DNA of 64,000 nucleotides, from assembly GCA_949318235.1 (NCBI GenBank), contig OX439127.1:35280156-35344155 (forward strand). Reading direction: 5' to 3'. The notes beneath the pieces were generated by a model. It had not been told where the DNA came from. It made no database searches and saw nothing but the letters and a program-made list of their open reading frames with translations. Origin of the DNA: Ecdyonurus torrentis (taxonomy: Eukaryota; Arthropoda; Insecta; Ephemeroptera; Heptageniidae). A program made the translations under genes and the position numbers. This document shows, piece by piece, positions 13,001 to 26,817 of this stretch; position 1 is the stretch's first letter; every line of letters starts with the position of its first letter.

Positions 13001-16000
13001 TATGTTATCTTCATGAGAAAATGCTGCGATCGCCGCTGCCCCAGTCTTAAACTTTCGGCAAGAGCTGTACATAATTAAAAAATATCTACTTCTGAAAAAT
13101 AGAACAATATTGAAATCATTATTATGCAATTAAGTAAATGGATAAACCATAAATGTCTTTGAGAAAAATATTTTCTAAAGAAAAAAAGAAGAATCAAAAT
13201 AATTAAAGAAAAAGGATAACAAATCTAAAAATTTAAACGGTGGATATAACCACAAAGCTGCAACTTGCAATTTTTTTTAAGTAAAAGATTTTTATTTTGA
13301 ATTGAATATGAACTTATTTTATGATTTTGGTTATGAGTTTTAATACAATGCAAAACAATGATTTTAATTGAATATACAAATAGTTCTAGGCGCTTCATAG
13401 TGATCTGATGTAAAAAATTTTCCTTGGTTTTAAAATTTATATAGTTTGGTTTAGATTTGATTATCTGATTTAAAGTAAAAAGAATATATATTTATGTCTT
13501 ATACATAATATTTTGTTTATGTTGTATTTTCGATTGCTCATTACACTACGTGTTCGTTAATTTACATAAAAATGTTAATAATATTATACAATAATTCGTA
13601 AACAAAAATTATATAAAGTCGTTTAACATTAATGTTTGATTTAAGAAACAACTAAAACAGAAGGAAATTAAAACCATAAAGTTATAAATATTTTGTTAAA
13701 CGAAACAAAAAAAAAACTTTATTCAAAACTCCTTATAAGCTTGTTGAAAAATCAGTATAAAAACTAATATTGTTCATTGACGTACTCAAGAAAATTAAAA
13801 AATAACATAAAGGCATAAAAATAAAAGCATTTAATTTACCATTCTTAAAACAAAATCCAAATCTAAAATTAAATAAAAATAGGTAAAAATTTTAAATACA
13901 AGTAACATACAGTACCGAAAAAAATCCAAATGAGAGAATATTAAAAATACACAAATAACTAAAAATGAAAAAGGTTTAACGTAGTACGAGACTTTCTTGG
14001 ACTGGAAATCGCTAAAAGATCTATATTTCCAAAAAAAAAAAAATAATAAAAAAAAAATATTTCGAACAAAACAAACATTATAATTTGTAAATAAAATCAA
14101 GTTATTCTTAAATATATATTTTTTGTTCCGAAAAAAGTTTTAATAATATTATAAAGTTTAAGAAAGTTTCTAATTTGACTAAAATTTGTCGCTTAAATTT
14201 GAATTTTACATTTACATGTTATCTTTAAAGTAAAATAACATAAATATTTGATCGTATTTTCACATGTTTGACGTAAATAAACTTTTACACGAGATTTCTT
14301 CTTTATTTTGTGTTTATAATATAATTTACAACCGTCTAATTTGCGAGATATCAGTCGGCCACCTACCACCTTAAAATATTACAATTAAATGCTATAATTT
14401 TTTTTAAACTAAGATGTGTTTATATAATAAAAAAAGTCATTCAAAGCAAATTTCACACTTCTATTTTACTTAATGAAATACATCTTCATACATAAAGCAG
14501 CATAATTATAAACATTTAAGTAAACAAAAGCTTTATTGAAATCTTTTATTTTAACCATATAATAAAGCATTGCAGCAAAAATGCAGTAAAAACTAAATCA
14601 TCTTAAAACAGAACATGGCTGTTAAATAGAAACATAAAACACAAAAATATTATTCGTATTGAAAAACGTTATAGAATAGAAGCCAAAAATTATGTTTGAT
14701 TAGTATAAAGTAACATAATTAATTTTTTTTTTATTAAAGAATTGTTAAATTAAATAACTAGCCAACCGACCAATTTACATGTTTAACTTGTTAAACCAAA
14801 AGAATCTATATATTTAAAACTACAGAAAAGATATTGAACAATCATTATTAAAATAATCAGTCTTGTAGTCTTTAACGTAAAATCGTTAACGTTAAGTTAA
14901 CTATAACGTTAACTGATTATTTCTATAATATAGATTATAAAACATTGCAAAAAGTAACGTTATAGTTATAGCTTAACAAAAATTGAAGTTAAAATAGCGA
15001 TAAATATAAGACTATAACGTTACTTTTTTAAAGAAATTTTGACTTTCTAATGATGAAAAAAATCAAGTAACGAATTGAGAGAAATAATAAATAAAAGTTC
15101 TCTTTTATTTATAAATTTGTAAATATAAGTAAAATATGAGCTTTTTAAATTATTAAATTTACGAATAATCATAAAAATACATATTATTCTCTTAAAGCTG
15201 TTGACGTTATAGCTAACGTAAGTTAGCGCTATAGTTAAGGTTATAGTAAGTTGGCGACAAATTAGAGTTGACGATATCGTTTAAGTTTTAGATTTATATG
15301 AAATTAAGTTAACGTTATAGAAAAATCGGGTAACGACTACAAGACTGAAAATATTAATGATTATTGTCATACGTGAAAACTTTCAAAAATAAAATATGCG
15401 TCATTGTAATAAAAACTTTATAATTTTATTGTTGAAAATATCTACACTAAAAAATTAAAAAGCAAGTTATTTAAATGAAAAAAATACAAGTAACATGCAG
15501 TACTGAAAAAAAGGAGACAAATAAAAAACAAACAAACAAATTTGAAAAAAATATTTCAAAATAATACAGTTTTAAAAGACATTATTTTAAATTGCATTTA
15601 GCCATTACAGATGTGCTTATAAATTAAAAAAGTCAATGAAAAGTAAATTTCTAAGTGTAGTAAACCAAGTAAAATAAAGCGTCATGCATAAATCAGTATG
15701 GAACCATAAACCAATCCTAACAAGTAACAAGCCCTTACTATTAAAATTTTTAAGATGTGTTTTGTAAGTTGTACTGTAAAACAAAGAAAAATGTTGTGAA
15801 AGAAAGAAAGATCCAGCTTAATTATAATAAGTAACTTCGTGTTACTTTATGTTACTCATAGTAACACATGTTACTATGAACTGCCTGGGTCAATAAAGAA
15901 ATCTTATTCTTATTTTTATTAACAAAACGACTAGTTCAGAAAACAAACAAATTATGAGTAAAAATAATAATATAAATACCAATTCTTTGTAAAATATTTC

Positions 16001-19000
16001 AAAAACGATTTAAAAAATTTATAAAAGCTGAAATACTTGTACAGAAATATAAAACTATAGAAAAATGTTTCAAAATCTAAGCTTTATTGATAGATAGGAA
16101 TTGATGATAGTAAATATGCCGTATTTTTTTTAAACTATTATCACGCAAAAGTGTGGGGTCAAAAGATTTTGAATTTACGTAAAAAAATAAAGGAATTATA
16201 GTATTAAAAGAGGTTAAGGAATAAGAATTATAGTATAGTGAATAAATTTTACAACACTGCAAAGCCTCAAATTGTAGCTAACATCCCCCCCCCCTCCCCC
16301 TGCTTCTCTCAACGCCACCCGCAATCACCGCCTGACGCCACCCACCGCCGCAACCCACCGCCGCCCGCGGCCGCCTGATTCTAAGGTCTAAGTTTTAAAA
16401 CTCGGCCGATATTAAATGTTCCCACGCCGGTTCTTAGTTTTAAAACTCGGCCGATATTAAATTTTCCCACGCCGGTTCTTAGTTTTAAAACGCGGCCGGT
16501 ATAAAAATTTCCTGCGCTAGTTTTAAAGTTAAAAAACGCGGCCGGTATAAAAATTCCCCGCGCCATTTTTAAGTTTTAAAAAGCGGCCGGTATATAATTT
16601 TCCGCACAGATTCTAAATTTCGAAATGCGGCTGAAACGTTAAACCGATGTGGGAAAACTTTGTTCCGGCGGCGGGCGGCCGCGGGCGGCGGTGGGTTGCG
16701 GCGGTGGGTGGCGTCAGGCGGTGATTGCGGGTGGCGTTGAGAGAAGCAGGGGGAGGGGGGGGGGGGATGTTAGCTACAATTTGAGGCTTTGCAGTGTTGT
16801 AAAATTTATTCACTATACTATAATTCTTATTCCTTAACCTCTTTTAATACTATAATTCCTTTATTTTTTTACGTAAATTCAAAATCTTTTGACCCCACAC
16901 TTTTGCGTGATAATAGTTTAAAAAAAATACGGCATATTTACTATCATCAATTCCTATCTATCAATAAAGCTTAGATTTTGAAACATTTTTCTATAGTTTT
17001 ATATTTCTGTACAAGTATTTCAGCTTTTATAAATTTTTTAAATCGTTTTTGAAATATTTTACAAAGAATTGGTATTTATATTATTATTTTTACTCATAAT
17101 TTGTTTGTTTTCTGAACTAGTCGTTTTGTTAATAAAAATAAGAATAAGATTTCTTTATTGACCCAGGCAGTTCATAGTAACATGTGTTACTATGAGTAAC
17201 ATAAAGTAACACGAAGTTACTTATTATAATTAAGCTGGATCTTTCTTTCTTTCACAACATTTTTCTTTGTTTTACAGTACAACTTACAAAACACATCTTA
17301 AAAATTTTAATAGTAAGGGCTTGTTACTTGTTAGGATTGGTTTATGGTTCCATACTGATTTATGCATGACGCTTTATTTTACTTGGTTTACTACACTTAG
17401 AAATTTACTTTTCATTGACTTTTTTAATTTATAAGCACATCTGTAATGGCTAAATGCAATTTAAAATAATGTCTTTTAAAACTGTATTATTTTGAAATAT
17501 TTTTTTCAAATTTGTTTGTTTGTTTTTTATTTGTCTCCTTTTTTTCAGTACTGCATGTTACTTGTATTTTTTTCATTTAAATAACTTGCTTTTTAATTTT
17601 TTAGTGTAGATATTTTCAACAATAAAATTATAAAGTTTTTATTACAATGACGCATATTTTATTTTTGAAAGTTTTCACGTATGACAATAATCATTAATAT
17701 TTTCAGTCTTGTAGTCGTTACCCGATTTTTCTATAACGTTAACTTAATTTCATATAAATCTAAAACTTAAACGATATCGTCAACTCTAATTTGTCGCCAA
17801 CTTACTATAACCTTAACTATAGCGCTAACTTACGTTAGCTATAACGTCAACAGCTTTAAGAGAATAATATGTATTTTTATGATTATTCGTAAATTTAATA
17901 ATTTAAAAAGCTCATATTTTACTTATATTTACAAATTTATAAATAAAAGAGAACTTTTATTTATTATTTCTCTCAATTCGTTACTTGATTTTTTTCATCA
18001 TTAGAAAGTCAAAATTTCTTTAAAAAAGTAACGTTATAGTCTTATATTTATCGCTATTTTAACTTCAATTTTTGTTAAGCTATAACTATAACGTTACTTT
18101 TTGCAATGTTTTATAATCTATATTATAGAAATAATCAGTTAACGTTATAGTTAACTTAACGTTAACGATTTTACGTTAAAGACTACAAGACTGATTATTT
18201 TAATAATGATTGTTCAATATCTTTTCTGTAGTTTTAAATATATAGATTCTTTTGGTTTAACAAGTTAAACATGTAAATTGGTCGGTTGGCTAGTTATTTA
18301 ATTTAACAATTCTTTAATAAAAAAAAAATTAATTATGTTACTTTATACTAATCAAACATAATTTTTGGCTTCTATTCTATAACGTTTTTCAATACGAATA
18401 ATATTTTTGTGTTTTATGTTTCTATTTAACAGCCATGTTCTGTTTTAAGATGATTTAGTTTTTACTGCATTTTTGCTGCAATGCTTTATTATATGGTTAA
18501 AATAAAAGATTTCAATAAAGCTTTTGTTTACTTAAATGTTTATAATTATGCTGCTTTATGTATGAAGATGTATTTCATTAAGTAAAATAGAAGTGTGAAA
18601 TTTGCTTTGAATGACTTTTTTTATTATATAAACACATCTTAGTTTAAAAAAAATTATAGCATTTAATTGTAATATTTTAAGGTGGTAGGTGGCCGACTGA
18701 TATCTCGCAAATTAGACGGTTGTAAATTATATTATAAACACAAAATAAAGAAGAAATCTCGTGTAAAAGTTTATTTACGTCAAACATGTGAAAATACGAT
18801 CAAATATTTATGTTATTTTACTTTAAAGATAACATGTAAATGTAAAATTCAAATTTAAGCGACAAATTTTAGTCAAATTAGAAACTTTCTTAAACTTTAT
18901 AATATTATTAAAACTTTTTTCGGAACAAAAAATATATATTTAAGAATAACTTGATTTTATTTACAAATTATAATGTTTGTTTTGTTCGAAATATTTTTTT

Positions 19001-22000
19001 TTTATTATTTTTTTTTTTTTGGAAATATAGATCTTTTAGCGATTTCCAGTCCAAGAAAGTCTCGTACTACGTTAAACCTTTTTCATTTTTAGTTATTTGT
19101 GTATTTTTAATATTCTCTCATTTGGATTTTTTTCGGTACTGTATGTTACTTGTATTTAAAATTTTTACCTATTTTTATTTAATTTTAGATTTGGATTTTG
19201 TTTTAAGAATGGTAAATTAAATGCTTTTATTTTTATGCCTTTATGTTATTTTTTAATTTTCTTGAGTACGTCAATGAACAATATTAGTTTTTATACTGAT
19301 TTTTCAACAAGCTTATAAGGAGTTTTGAATAAAGTTTTTTTTTTGTTTCGTTTAACAAAATATTTATAACTTTATGGTTTTAATTTCCTTCTGTTTTAGT
19401 TGTTTCTTAAATCAAACATTAATGTTAAACGACTTTATATAATTTTTGTTTACGAATTATTGTATAATATTATTAACATTTTTATGTAAATTAACGAACA
19501 CGTAGTGTAATGAGCAATCGAAAATACAACATAAACAAAATATTATGTATAAGACATAAATATATATTCTTTTTACTTTAAATCAGATAATCAAATCTAA
19601 ACCAAACTATATAAATTTTAAACCCAAGGAAAATTTTTTACATCAGATCACTATGAAGCGCCTAGAACTATTTGTATATTCAATTAAAATCATTGTTTTG
19701 CATTGTATTAAAACTCATAACCAAAATCATAAAATAAGTTCATATTCAATTCAAAATAAAAATCTTTTACTTAAAAAAAATTGCAAGTTGCAGCTTTGTG
19801 GTTATATCCACCGTTTAAATTTTTAGATTTGTTATCCTTTTTCTTTAATTATTTTGATTCTTCTTTTTTTCTTTAGAAAATATTTTTCTCAAAGACATTT
19901 ATGGTTTATCCATTTACTTAATTGCATAATAATGATTTCAATATTGTTCTATTTTTCAGAAGTAGATATTTTTTAATTATGTACAGCTCTTGCCGAAAGT
20001 TTAAGACTGGGGCAGCGGCGATCGCAGCATTTTCTCATGAAGATAACATAGTGTTAAAATGCGGGTTGCGTATACAAATTATTCTCAAAGTTACAATTGT
20101 TTCTGTAAAGTGATATAAAATTATGTTTTATTTTTTTTTATGATATTTATAACTGTTTTTATTATTTTTTTTCTTGCTACGTAGTATTATTATTTCCCTT
20201 TTATTATAATTTCGAATGTAATCAAATAATTTCATGAATTTTTTCTGTTGGGGTTAGGTGTAAGAGTGGACCAGACATATTGTCAGGCTTAAACCTCGCT
20301 CTAATTTCAAAAAAGTTGTATTTTTTTCTCTATGCTTTTTTTTTGAATAAAGATGATTATTTATTTATTTATTTATTATTATGGTCAGAGCTGTACTTGG
20401 TTTTCATTTTAAGGGGGTAGGTGACCGACTGATATCTCGCAAACTAGGACGGTTGCGAAAAATAATAATTATACAAAGTGAAGAAAGAAATGTTACATAA
20501 AAATTTAGTTATGTAAAATATGTGAAAACACGGTCAAAAATTTAAGTTATTATACACTTTAAAGATAACATGTAAATGTGGAAATTTAAATTTGAGCAGA
20601 AAAGTTTAGTCAAATTAGAAACTTTTTTACAATTAACAATATCATTTTATTTATTTTTTTTTTTGTATAAAAAATATATATTAAATTTACATGTTTTTTT
20701 TTATGAAAATTATAGTGTTTGTTTTATTGGAATTAAATCATGTACAACAAAATTATTGTAAAAAATATATAGTTCTTCTTTTAGCGATTTCCGGTCCAAG
20801 TAGGTCCCACACCACCTTAAGAATTATTTTTAACTTTAATTTATTCACTAAATAAAAAACTTAAAATAATAATCAGGTGCTGCAACCGTACTCAAAAAAT
20901 GTGTGACCTGATCACAAAGTTTTTACCATACCGCAGCTTAAAATCAGACAATCAAATCTGTGGAATAGATTTTATTTTTATATTTTTTGTTTGTTAAATT
21001 TATTGTAGGTATATTTCTAATTGTAACTTATTATCTTTTTATTCTTTTTCTAAGGTTTTACATCACAACTTTTCTTCAAAATTACTTAGATATGTTTTAG
21101 ATATTCGTTTGTAATAAATAAATATTATAACAACTTACATTTATATTGTATTTAGTTGGTGCATTTTGCATCCCATTTATATATTTGTTTAAAAAATAAA
21201 TCAAACAAACAAAATTTATCTCTAAAATCAATTCACTAATGAGACATTTATCTTAACCAAATAACATCAATTTTAATTTACAATTTCTCGAAAAGTGGCG
21301 CGTTTTGCTTAAATTTACTATTGTGTATTAATAAGTTGTTTAATTTGTGATTTGTTTTATTACTGTGTTATGTTTGTACGGGTTTAAATAAAAAAAATTT
21401 ATATTTCTAAATTTTCTTCCTTTTTTTTTAAATTGTAGATTATCTATTGCTTCAAAATCTTTTACAATTTTTGAAATAATAATAATAAACAAATAAAAAT
21501 TCTTCTGCTATGAACTATTTATCTATTTCAATTTTTGTTTATTTATTATGGCTGCAATGCCTTTTTTTTTCTTTTTTAAGCTGTTATAAAGCTAAATATT
21601 ATGCCTAATTTTCTGCGTTGCTTCTTTTATTTTAACATTTTTTAATTCATAGGCAAAGCCTAAATACCCAAATAAAAAAAATAAAAAAATAAAGAATATT
21701 TGTACCAGTAAATCCTAAAAGTACCCACCAAAGAGATACCTCTTTCCTTGGAAAATAGATGGCAAAATTTTTCTTTTTGATCTGTAGGTGTTACTGAAGT
21801 ATAAATTTAACAACCTTTACCTAAAGAAAGTGGCATATTTTTTATAAATCGGAGTGTAAAAATATACATATAATAGTAAAATATTTATCTTTTTACGCTT
21901 ATTTTATTGTAATTGAAATCATTTTTAAATTCTGAAATACTCTTTTACATGCAATTCGTAAAATATTGATAAAATGGACAGCTAAAATACTTGGTTAATT

Positions 22001-23021
22001 TAACAAAAATATAGTTTTTGAACAAATTTGTTTAAAAACTTAAGTTAAAAGCAGATTATAGAGAAACGAGATCGAGATTAAATTTAGCTGGCTGAGAAAA
22101 AAAGCTGAGAAACCAAAAATTAGGGCCTGACAGCTGAGAAATGTAGCTGACAAATAAAGCTGACGAGCCTAGAGTGTAGGCCATGGGATGGTTATAAAGA
22201 TTAGGGCTGAGTTAAGGTTTTGAAAAATACAACAAAGATCTAGTAGTTCAGAAATATGGCCGGCAACTAAAACGGCAGGCAAACGTTAAAGAAAATGCAA
22301 AGGAATTAAAGCTGTGGATCGATTTAAAAAAAGAGCCAAGGATAGCTGAGGGTTGAAGAAAAAAAAAAAAAAGAAAAAAAGAAAGAAAGAAAATAAGAAA
22401 GAAAGAAGTTGTAGGAAACTCCTAAGCAGCTTCTAAGCAACTTTTATATTTAATTTTTGGTGCTGAGCAGCTTAGGAAATGAGGTGCTCTAGTTATTGAA
22501 AATTTGTATGCAACTTTTTCGTATTTGAAGTTGCGTGAAACTTCTAAGCAGTTTGTTAGCAAACTTTTTTTACTTTGCTGCAGTGCAACAGTTTTTGGAA
22601 ACTAAAGTGCGCTTGGTCATACAACATTCTTACGTATTTGCAGTTGCATGAAACTTCTACGAATTTTTTTTAACATTTGTTTTTTACTTTGTTGCGGTTT
22701 AATAGTTCTTGGGAACTAAAGTGCGCTTGGTCGTACAATATTTACACAACTCTGACGTATTTGTAATTGCAGGAAATTCCCAAACAGTTTCATGGCAATT
22801 TTTTTTTTACTTCGCTGCGGTTTAACAGTTTTTGGAAACTAAAAGTGCGCTTGGTCGTACAATATTTCTGCAATTCTTACGTATTTGCAGTTGCAGCAAA
22901 CTCCTAAGCAGTTTTGTAGAACCAATTTATTTATCTTTATTATTATTATATTACATTTATGTTTCATAGCGGTTTCTGGAAATTTAGGTGTGTCGGTTCT
23001 TGCAAACCTTCATGTAACTCG

Positions 23022-23069
<48 letters not shown>

Positions 23070-24169
23070 CATTTTGAGGTTTTTTAGTCAAAAAACCATT
23101 AAAAAATATATCCCATTTTAGTAGTTTTTGCGTTTTTTTAATCATTTTTTGACCTTATTTTTTAAATAATTTTTATATTTTTAGACGCTTTTTTGGTCAT
23201 TTTCATTTTTCGTTGTCATTTTATTATCAATTTTATGTTTTTAGACACCTTTTAGTTAATTTTTATGTTTTTGGAACATTTTTGTTTATTAATTTCATGA
23301 TTTGCAAACTCTTTTTTATCATTGTAATGTTTATTGATATTTTTACTGTCACTTTGAAGTTTTTTTAATTATTTAAAACCCTTTATATGTTTTTTTGACA
23401 TCTTTTTTTTATCATTTTTAGTCTTATGTTTGTTTTTTATTCCCCTTTTTTTAGCCCCCTTAATTGCTGTTTATTTTTTTTTACCTCTTTTATATTCATT
23501 TTTTTGTTTTTTAGACATTTTTTTTGTGGTAATTTTCATGGTTTTAAGTCACTTTTTTTATTCGTTTTTTAAGATTATGTTTTTAGACACTTTTTTTTGT
23601 TCATTTTGATGTTTTTTAGTCCTTTTTTTTTTTAATTTTTTTTTATCTTTTTAATTTTTTATTTTAATTATTTTTATGTTTTTTTGGTCTCTTGTTCTTT
23701 TTTATCATTTTTATGTTTTTAGTTGAAATAAGTATTATAGAGTTGTTTTATTAATGGTTGCTAAATTTTATTCGCTCCTTTAATTTATGGTTAATGTACG
23801 CGACCCCGCTTGTTAAGAAGGAAAAAAATCTGTTTTTTGAAAACGTTTTTTATATCAAGTATCCCTTAATTTTTATATGTTTTTAAAAAGGTACATTTTT
23901 CTGCAAGAACATAAAAACAAAAACAGAATAATAAAAAAAGGACAAAGAAAAAATAAAAATAAAAAATGCCAGCAATTAAAATTTATAGAGGAGATCGGTC
24001 AAAGAACATTGCCGCCGATGTTCCTCAACAGACCTGCTCATTTTAGCAGGTTGTTATGTCATAACAGTTTCCTCGCTAAATTAATTTCCTCTGTTAGCAA
24101 ATCACCTATTTTATCCTACTTGTATATTATCGCTTTATTGACTAATACTGTATAATGTTTTTCTTGCTT

Positions 24170-24223
<54 letters not shown>

Positions 24224-26757
24224 ATGCAGAGTTTAACTCTTTATTAGAGTTTTACAAAAATTGTGTTTCATTGATTTAATTATATTGCGATTATGTCCAC
24301 AGTTCTTCCGAGTACGTCAGTCAGAGTAAACCCTCTGAGGACTCTTCATTTTTTCCCTCGGAACGTTTCTCGAGCAGGTTCACACCTTTAACCACAACCC
24401 CATCACCAATCAGGGAATCTAAAAAATCTTCAGGAGTAGGAGGAAAAACACAATATTTCTCAGAGGCAAAAAAGGTGCCAAATTTTAAACCAATTTTTGA
24501 TGCACAAGCATCTGAGAAAAAAGAAACTAAACAAGAAGATGATGATAGTATAAAATGTGTTAAAATTGATAAGAAAAAGATCTCTGTTGATGATGTTTTC
24601 AAGGGTAGATTTAAACGCGATACACCTATGACATGTTATAAATGTGAAGATATAAAAAATGGTGGATCTTATGAAAAATGTTCTTATGGCACAGATCCAA
24701 AAAATAAAGCATTCTTTGTATCACATCAAAAATCCTACAGTAGTAATGATAAACCAGTACGTTTTAAGTTTGGAAGTGATAGAGGAGAAGAAGAAAAGGA
24801 AACACAAACCAGCCCTGTACGATTTGATTACAGTCATGGTCCAAGCAGTGATTATCTTGCTTCTGCTGCCTCTATTGGTAGGGATTATAAATACGATGGA
24901 CCATCATTCTCTAGCTCAAATAATAACGAACATAGATATGGTGGTGGCCCTTCATATTCCAGTTCTGATCATAAATATAACTATTCTCCTGAATCTAGAT
25001 ATGATTCTGGAAAAGATAGTTCAGATTATACACCCAAATCTTCAGACTATAGCTTTTCCTCATCTAAACAAGATCCAACAAATTCATATTCATATCATAC
25101 TACTGATAAACCTGTTAAATATTCATATAGCTCATCAAAGGAGGATGGTTCTGAAGAACCACAATCAAAATATGAAAGTTATGAACCAAAATCTACAAAA
25201 TATAGCTATAAAGCTACTAAAGTTGAACCAACAAGGTCATATTCTTATGACACTACAAGTCCACCTGAATCTTATTCTTATAATACTAGATCTAGTAGTG
25301 ACGATGAAACTCCTAAACATGGTGCTGCAGATGATTCACACGATAGATATTCATCTAAACCAGCAGAATACAGCTTCTCAAGTTCTAAAAAAGAACCAAC
25401 AAAATCTTATTCTTATGAAACTACTGATAAACCTGTATCTTATTCCTATAAAAACTCTAAAGATGATAAACCAGTACAAGAAACTAATGAAAGACACGTA
25501 CCAAAATCATCTGAATATAAATTTTCCAAAACAGTTGAAGATCCATTAAAAACTTATTATCAATCATCTAGTTATGGTGACGATGAACCTAAACAAGGTA
25601 AACAAGAAAATGGAGATAAATATGCACCAACCGAATATTCTTACTCACACAAAGAACCTGAACCTGAAAAATCTTATCGTCAATCCGCAAGTTATAATAA
25701 TAACGATCAAGTAAAACAAAAGAAACCTAAACAACAACAACAACAACAACATGCTCCTCAAGTAAAAGAATACACAAGTTCTTCAAGCTATGCTATTCCT
25801 GATACATTTATTGCAGAACCAAGTGAAGAGCTAAAAAAAGCTTTAGGAGAATTCCATCAAAAAGATCGTAGTCATTGTAAAAAAATTCAAAAAGATAAAA
25901 TGACATGTTGGCAATGTGTAGATAAATCTGGAGCTCAACAAGAGGAATGTATGTACGTCGCAAGTAGTGAACCCAAGAAACATCAAACAGCTTACAGTGA
26001 TGTCAAAGAATATACTAGTAAACCAGAAGCACCTACTAATAGGAGACAAGTAGTTGCTGAAAAACGAAGTGATCCCATTGTTCCACCTCCTCATGTGGAA
26101 TTAAAAGAGGTATGAAAAACTATGTTCTTGTATTTTTTTAAGTAAATCATTTAGAAATAATTGTATTAAGAACTACATGATAAACATAGAGAATATTACA
26201 AGTATGATAGTTTTTAAATGTAAAAATACTTAAAAATATAAATTTAATTATGAATAAATTAATTAATAAAATAGAAATCCTTTGAAAATATCCTGCTTTT
26301 TTAATTCAATTGTTACTCAACATCATCTATTTTTAAAAAAAGGTCGAGCTCAGTTTTTATTAAAACTTAAAATTGGAGGGAAAAACAAGAATAATAAACT
26401 TGTTAAATTATTCAGTGCTACAAGAAACATAACATTTGAGATATTCATTACTTTATTTATTATTATTAAATACAGTACACGTTCATATATAATCACTTAA
26501 TCTTAAGTGCGTAGCCTCATGTATTCCGTTTACATATGAGGTGAAAATAACAAAAGTAAATGGAAACAACGTCTGATGAAAATCTCATTTAAAAACAAAA
26601 GAATAACGATGCGTGTATAATCATCATATAAATAAAACAAGTATGCAAATAAATATACCAAGGAAAGAAAAAGTTAGTTTAATATATTATTACGTTACCC
26701 TTGCATTCTTGTGTACTATCTTAGTCATGAATTCTATGCTATTTTAGCTCATTATTT

Positions 26758-26817
<60 letters not shown>

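Larger units (their letters stand above)
8911..16375 (+). repeat. Left arm of giant palindrome
   Basis: About 7465 bp. The order from the outer end is: a 320-bp terminal block with small palindromes (8972-8985, 8987-9006 and 9014-9033), an A-rich degenerate tract, A60, four units of about 120 bp, a CT-rich tract, unclassified AT-rich DNA, a TTAA MITE, a LINE-tail-like fragment, a second TTAA MITE, a hAT-like MITE, more AT-rich DNA, and a GC-rich inner end. The short open frames in it occur mirrored in the other arm and do not look coding. Confidence 0.92.
8911..24126. repeat. Giant palindrome: two 7.46-kb inverted arms with a 298-bp spacer
   Basis: Positions x and about 33051-x are complementary across the span (for example 13831-14100 mirrors 18951-19220, and 12938-13129 mirrors 19922-20113). 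I saw only a handful of differences: A60 versus T45 (9970-10029 and 23023-23067), C10 versus G12 near the centre, one-base indels, and a GGTTTT/GGGTTT difference near 13426. Complementarity stops abruptly at about 8911 and 24126 and at 16375/16674. There is no transposase-like ORF. It could be an inverted segmental duplication, a foldback-type element or an assembly artefact. Confidence 0.93.
16674..24126 (-). repeat. Right arm of giant palindrome
   Basis: About 7453 bp, the reverse complement of 8911-16375. The length difference is mostly the shorter homopolymer (T45 instead of A60). The same nested elements are present in mirror order. Confidence 0.92.
8317..24302 (+). other. Gene 1 intron 2 (16.0 kb) containing a giant palindrome
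   Basis: GTAATA donor at 8317 and acceptor TCCACAG ending at 24302. Apart from 594 bases at the 5' side (AT-rich, nothing recognised) and 176 bases at the 3' side (with a (GA)n tract), the whole intron is a large inverted repeat. The phase 2 join to the exon at 24303 restores the frame, which supports the idea that exons 2 and 3 belong to one gene across the palindrome. Confidence 0.7.

Noticed and set aside
16381..16566. Repetitive minus-strand frame in the palindrome spacer
   Set aside because: It arises because the 45-bp repeat period is a multiple of three; no conserved start, and one unit is 46 bp.
8911..24126. Maverick/Polinton or another large autonomous transposon
   Set aside because: No polymerase, integrase or transposase reading frame in either arm, and the arms are mosaics of other small elements.
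24659..25549. 296-codon frame overlapping exon 3 of gene 1 in another plus-strand frame
   Set aside because: Shadow of the low-complexity repeat region; very Ile/Leu/Met-rich and lacking splice phase agreement.
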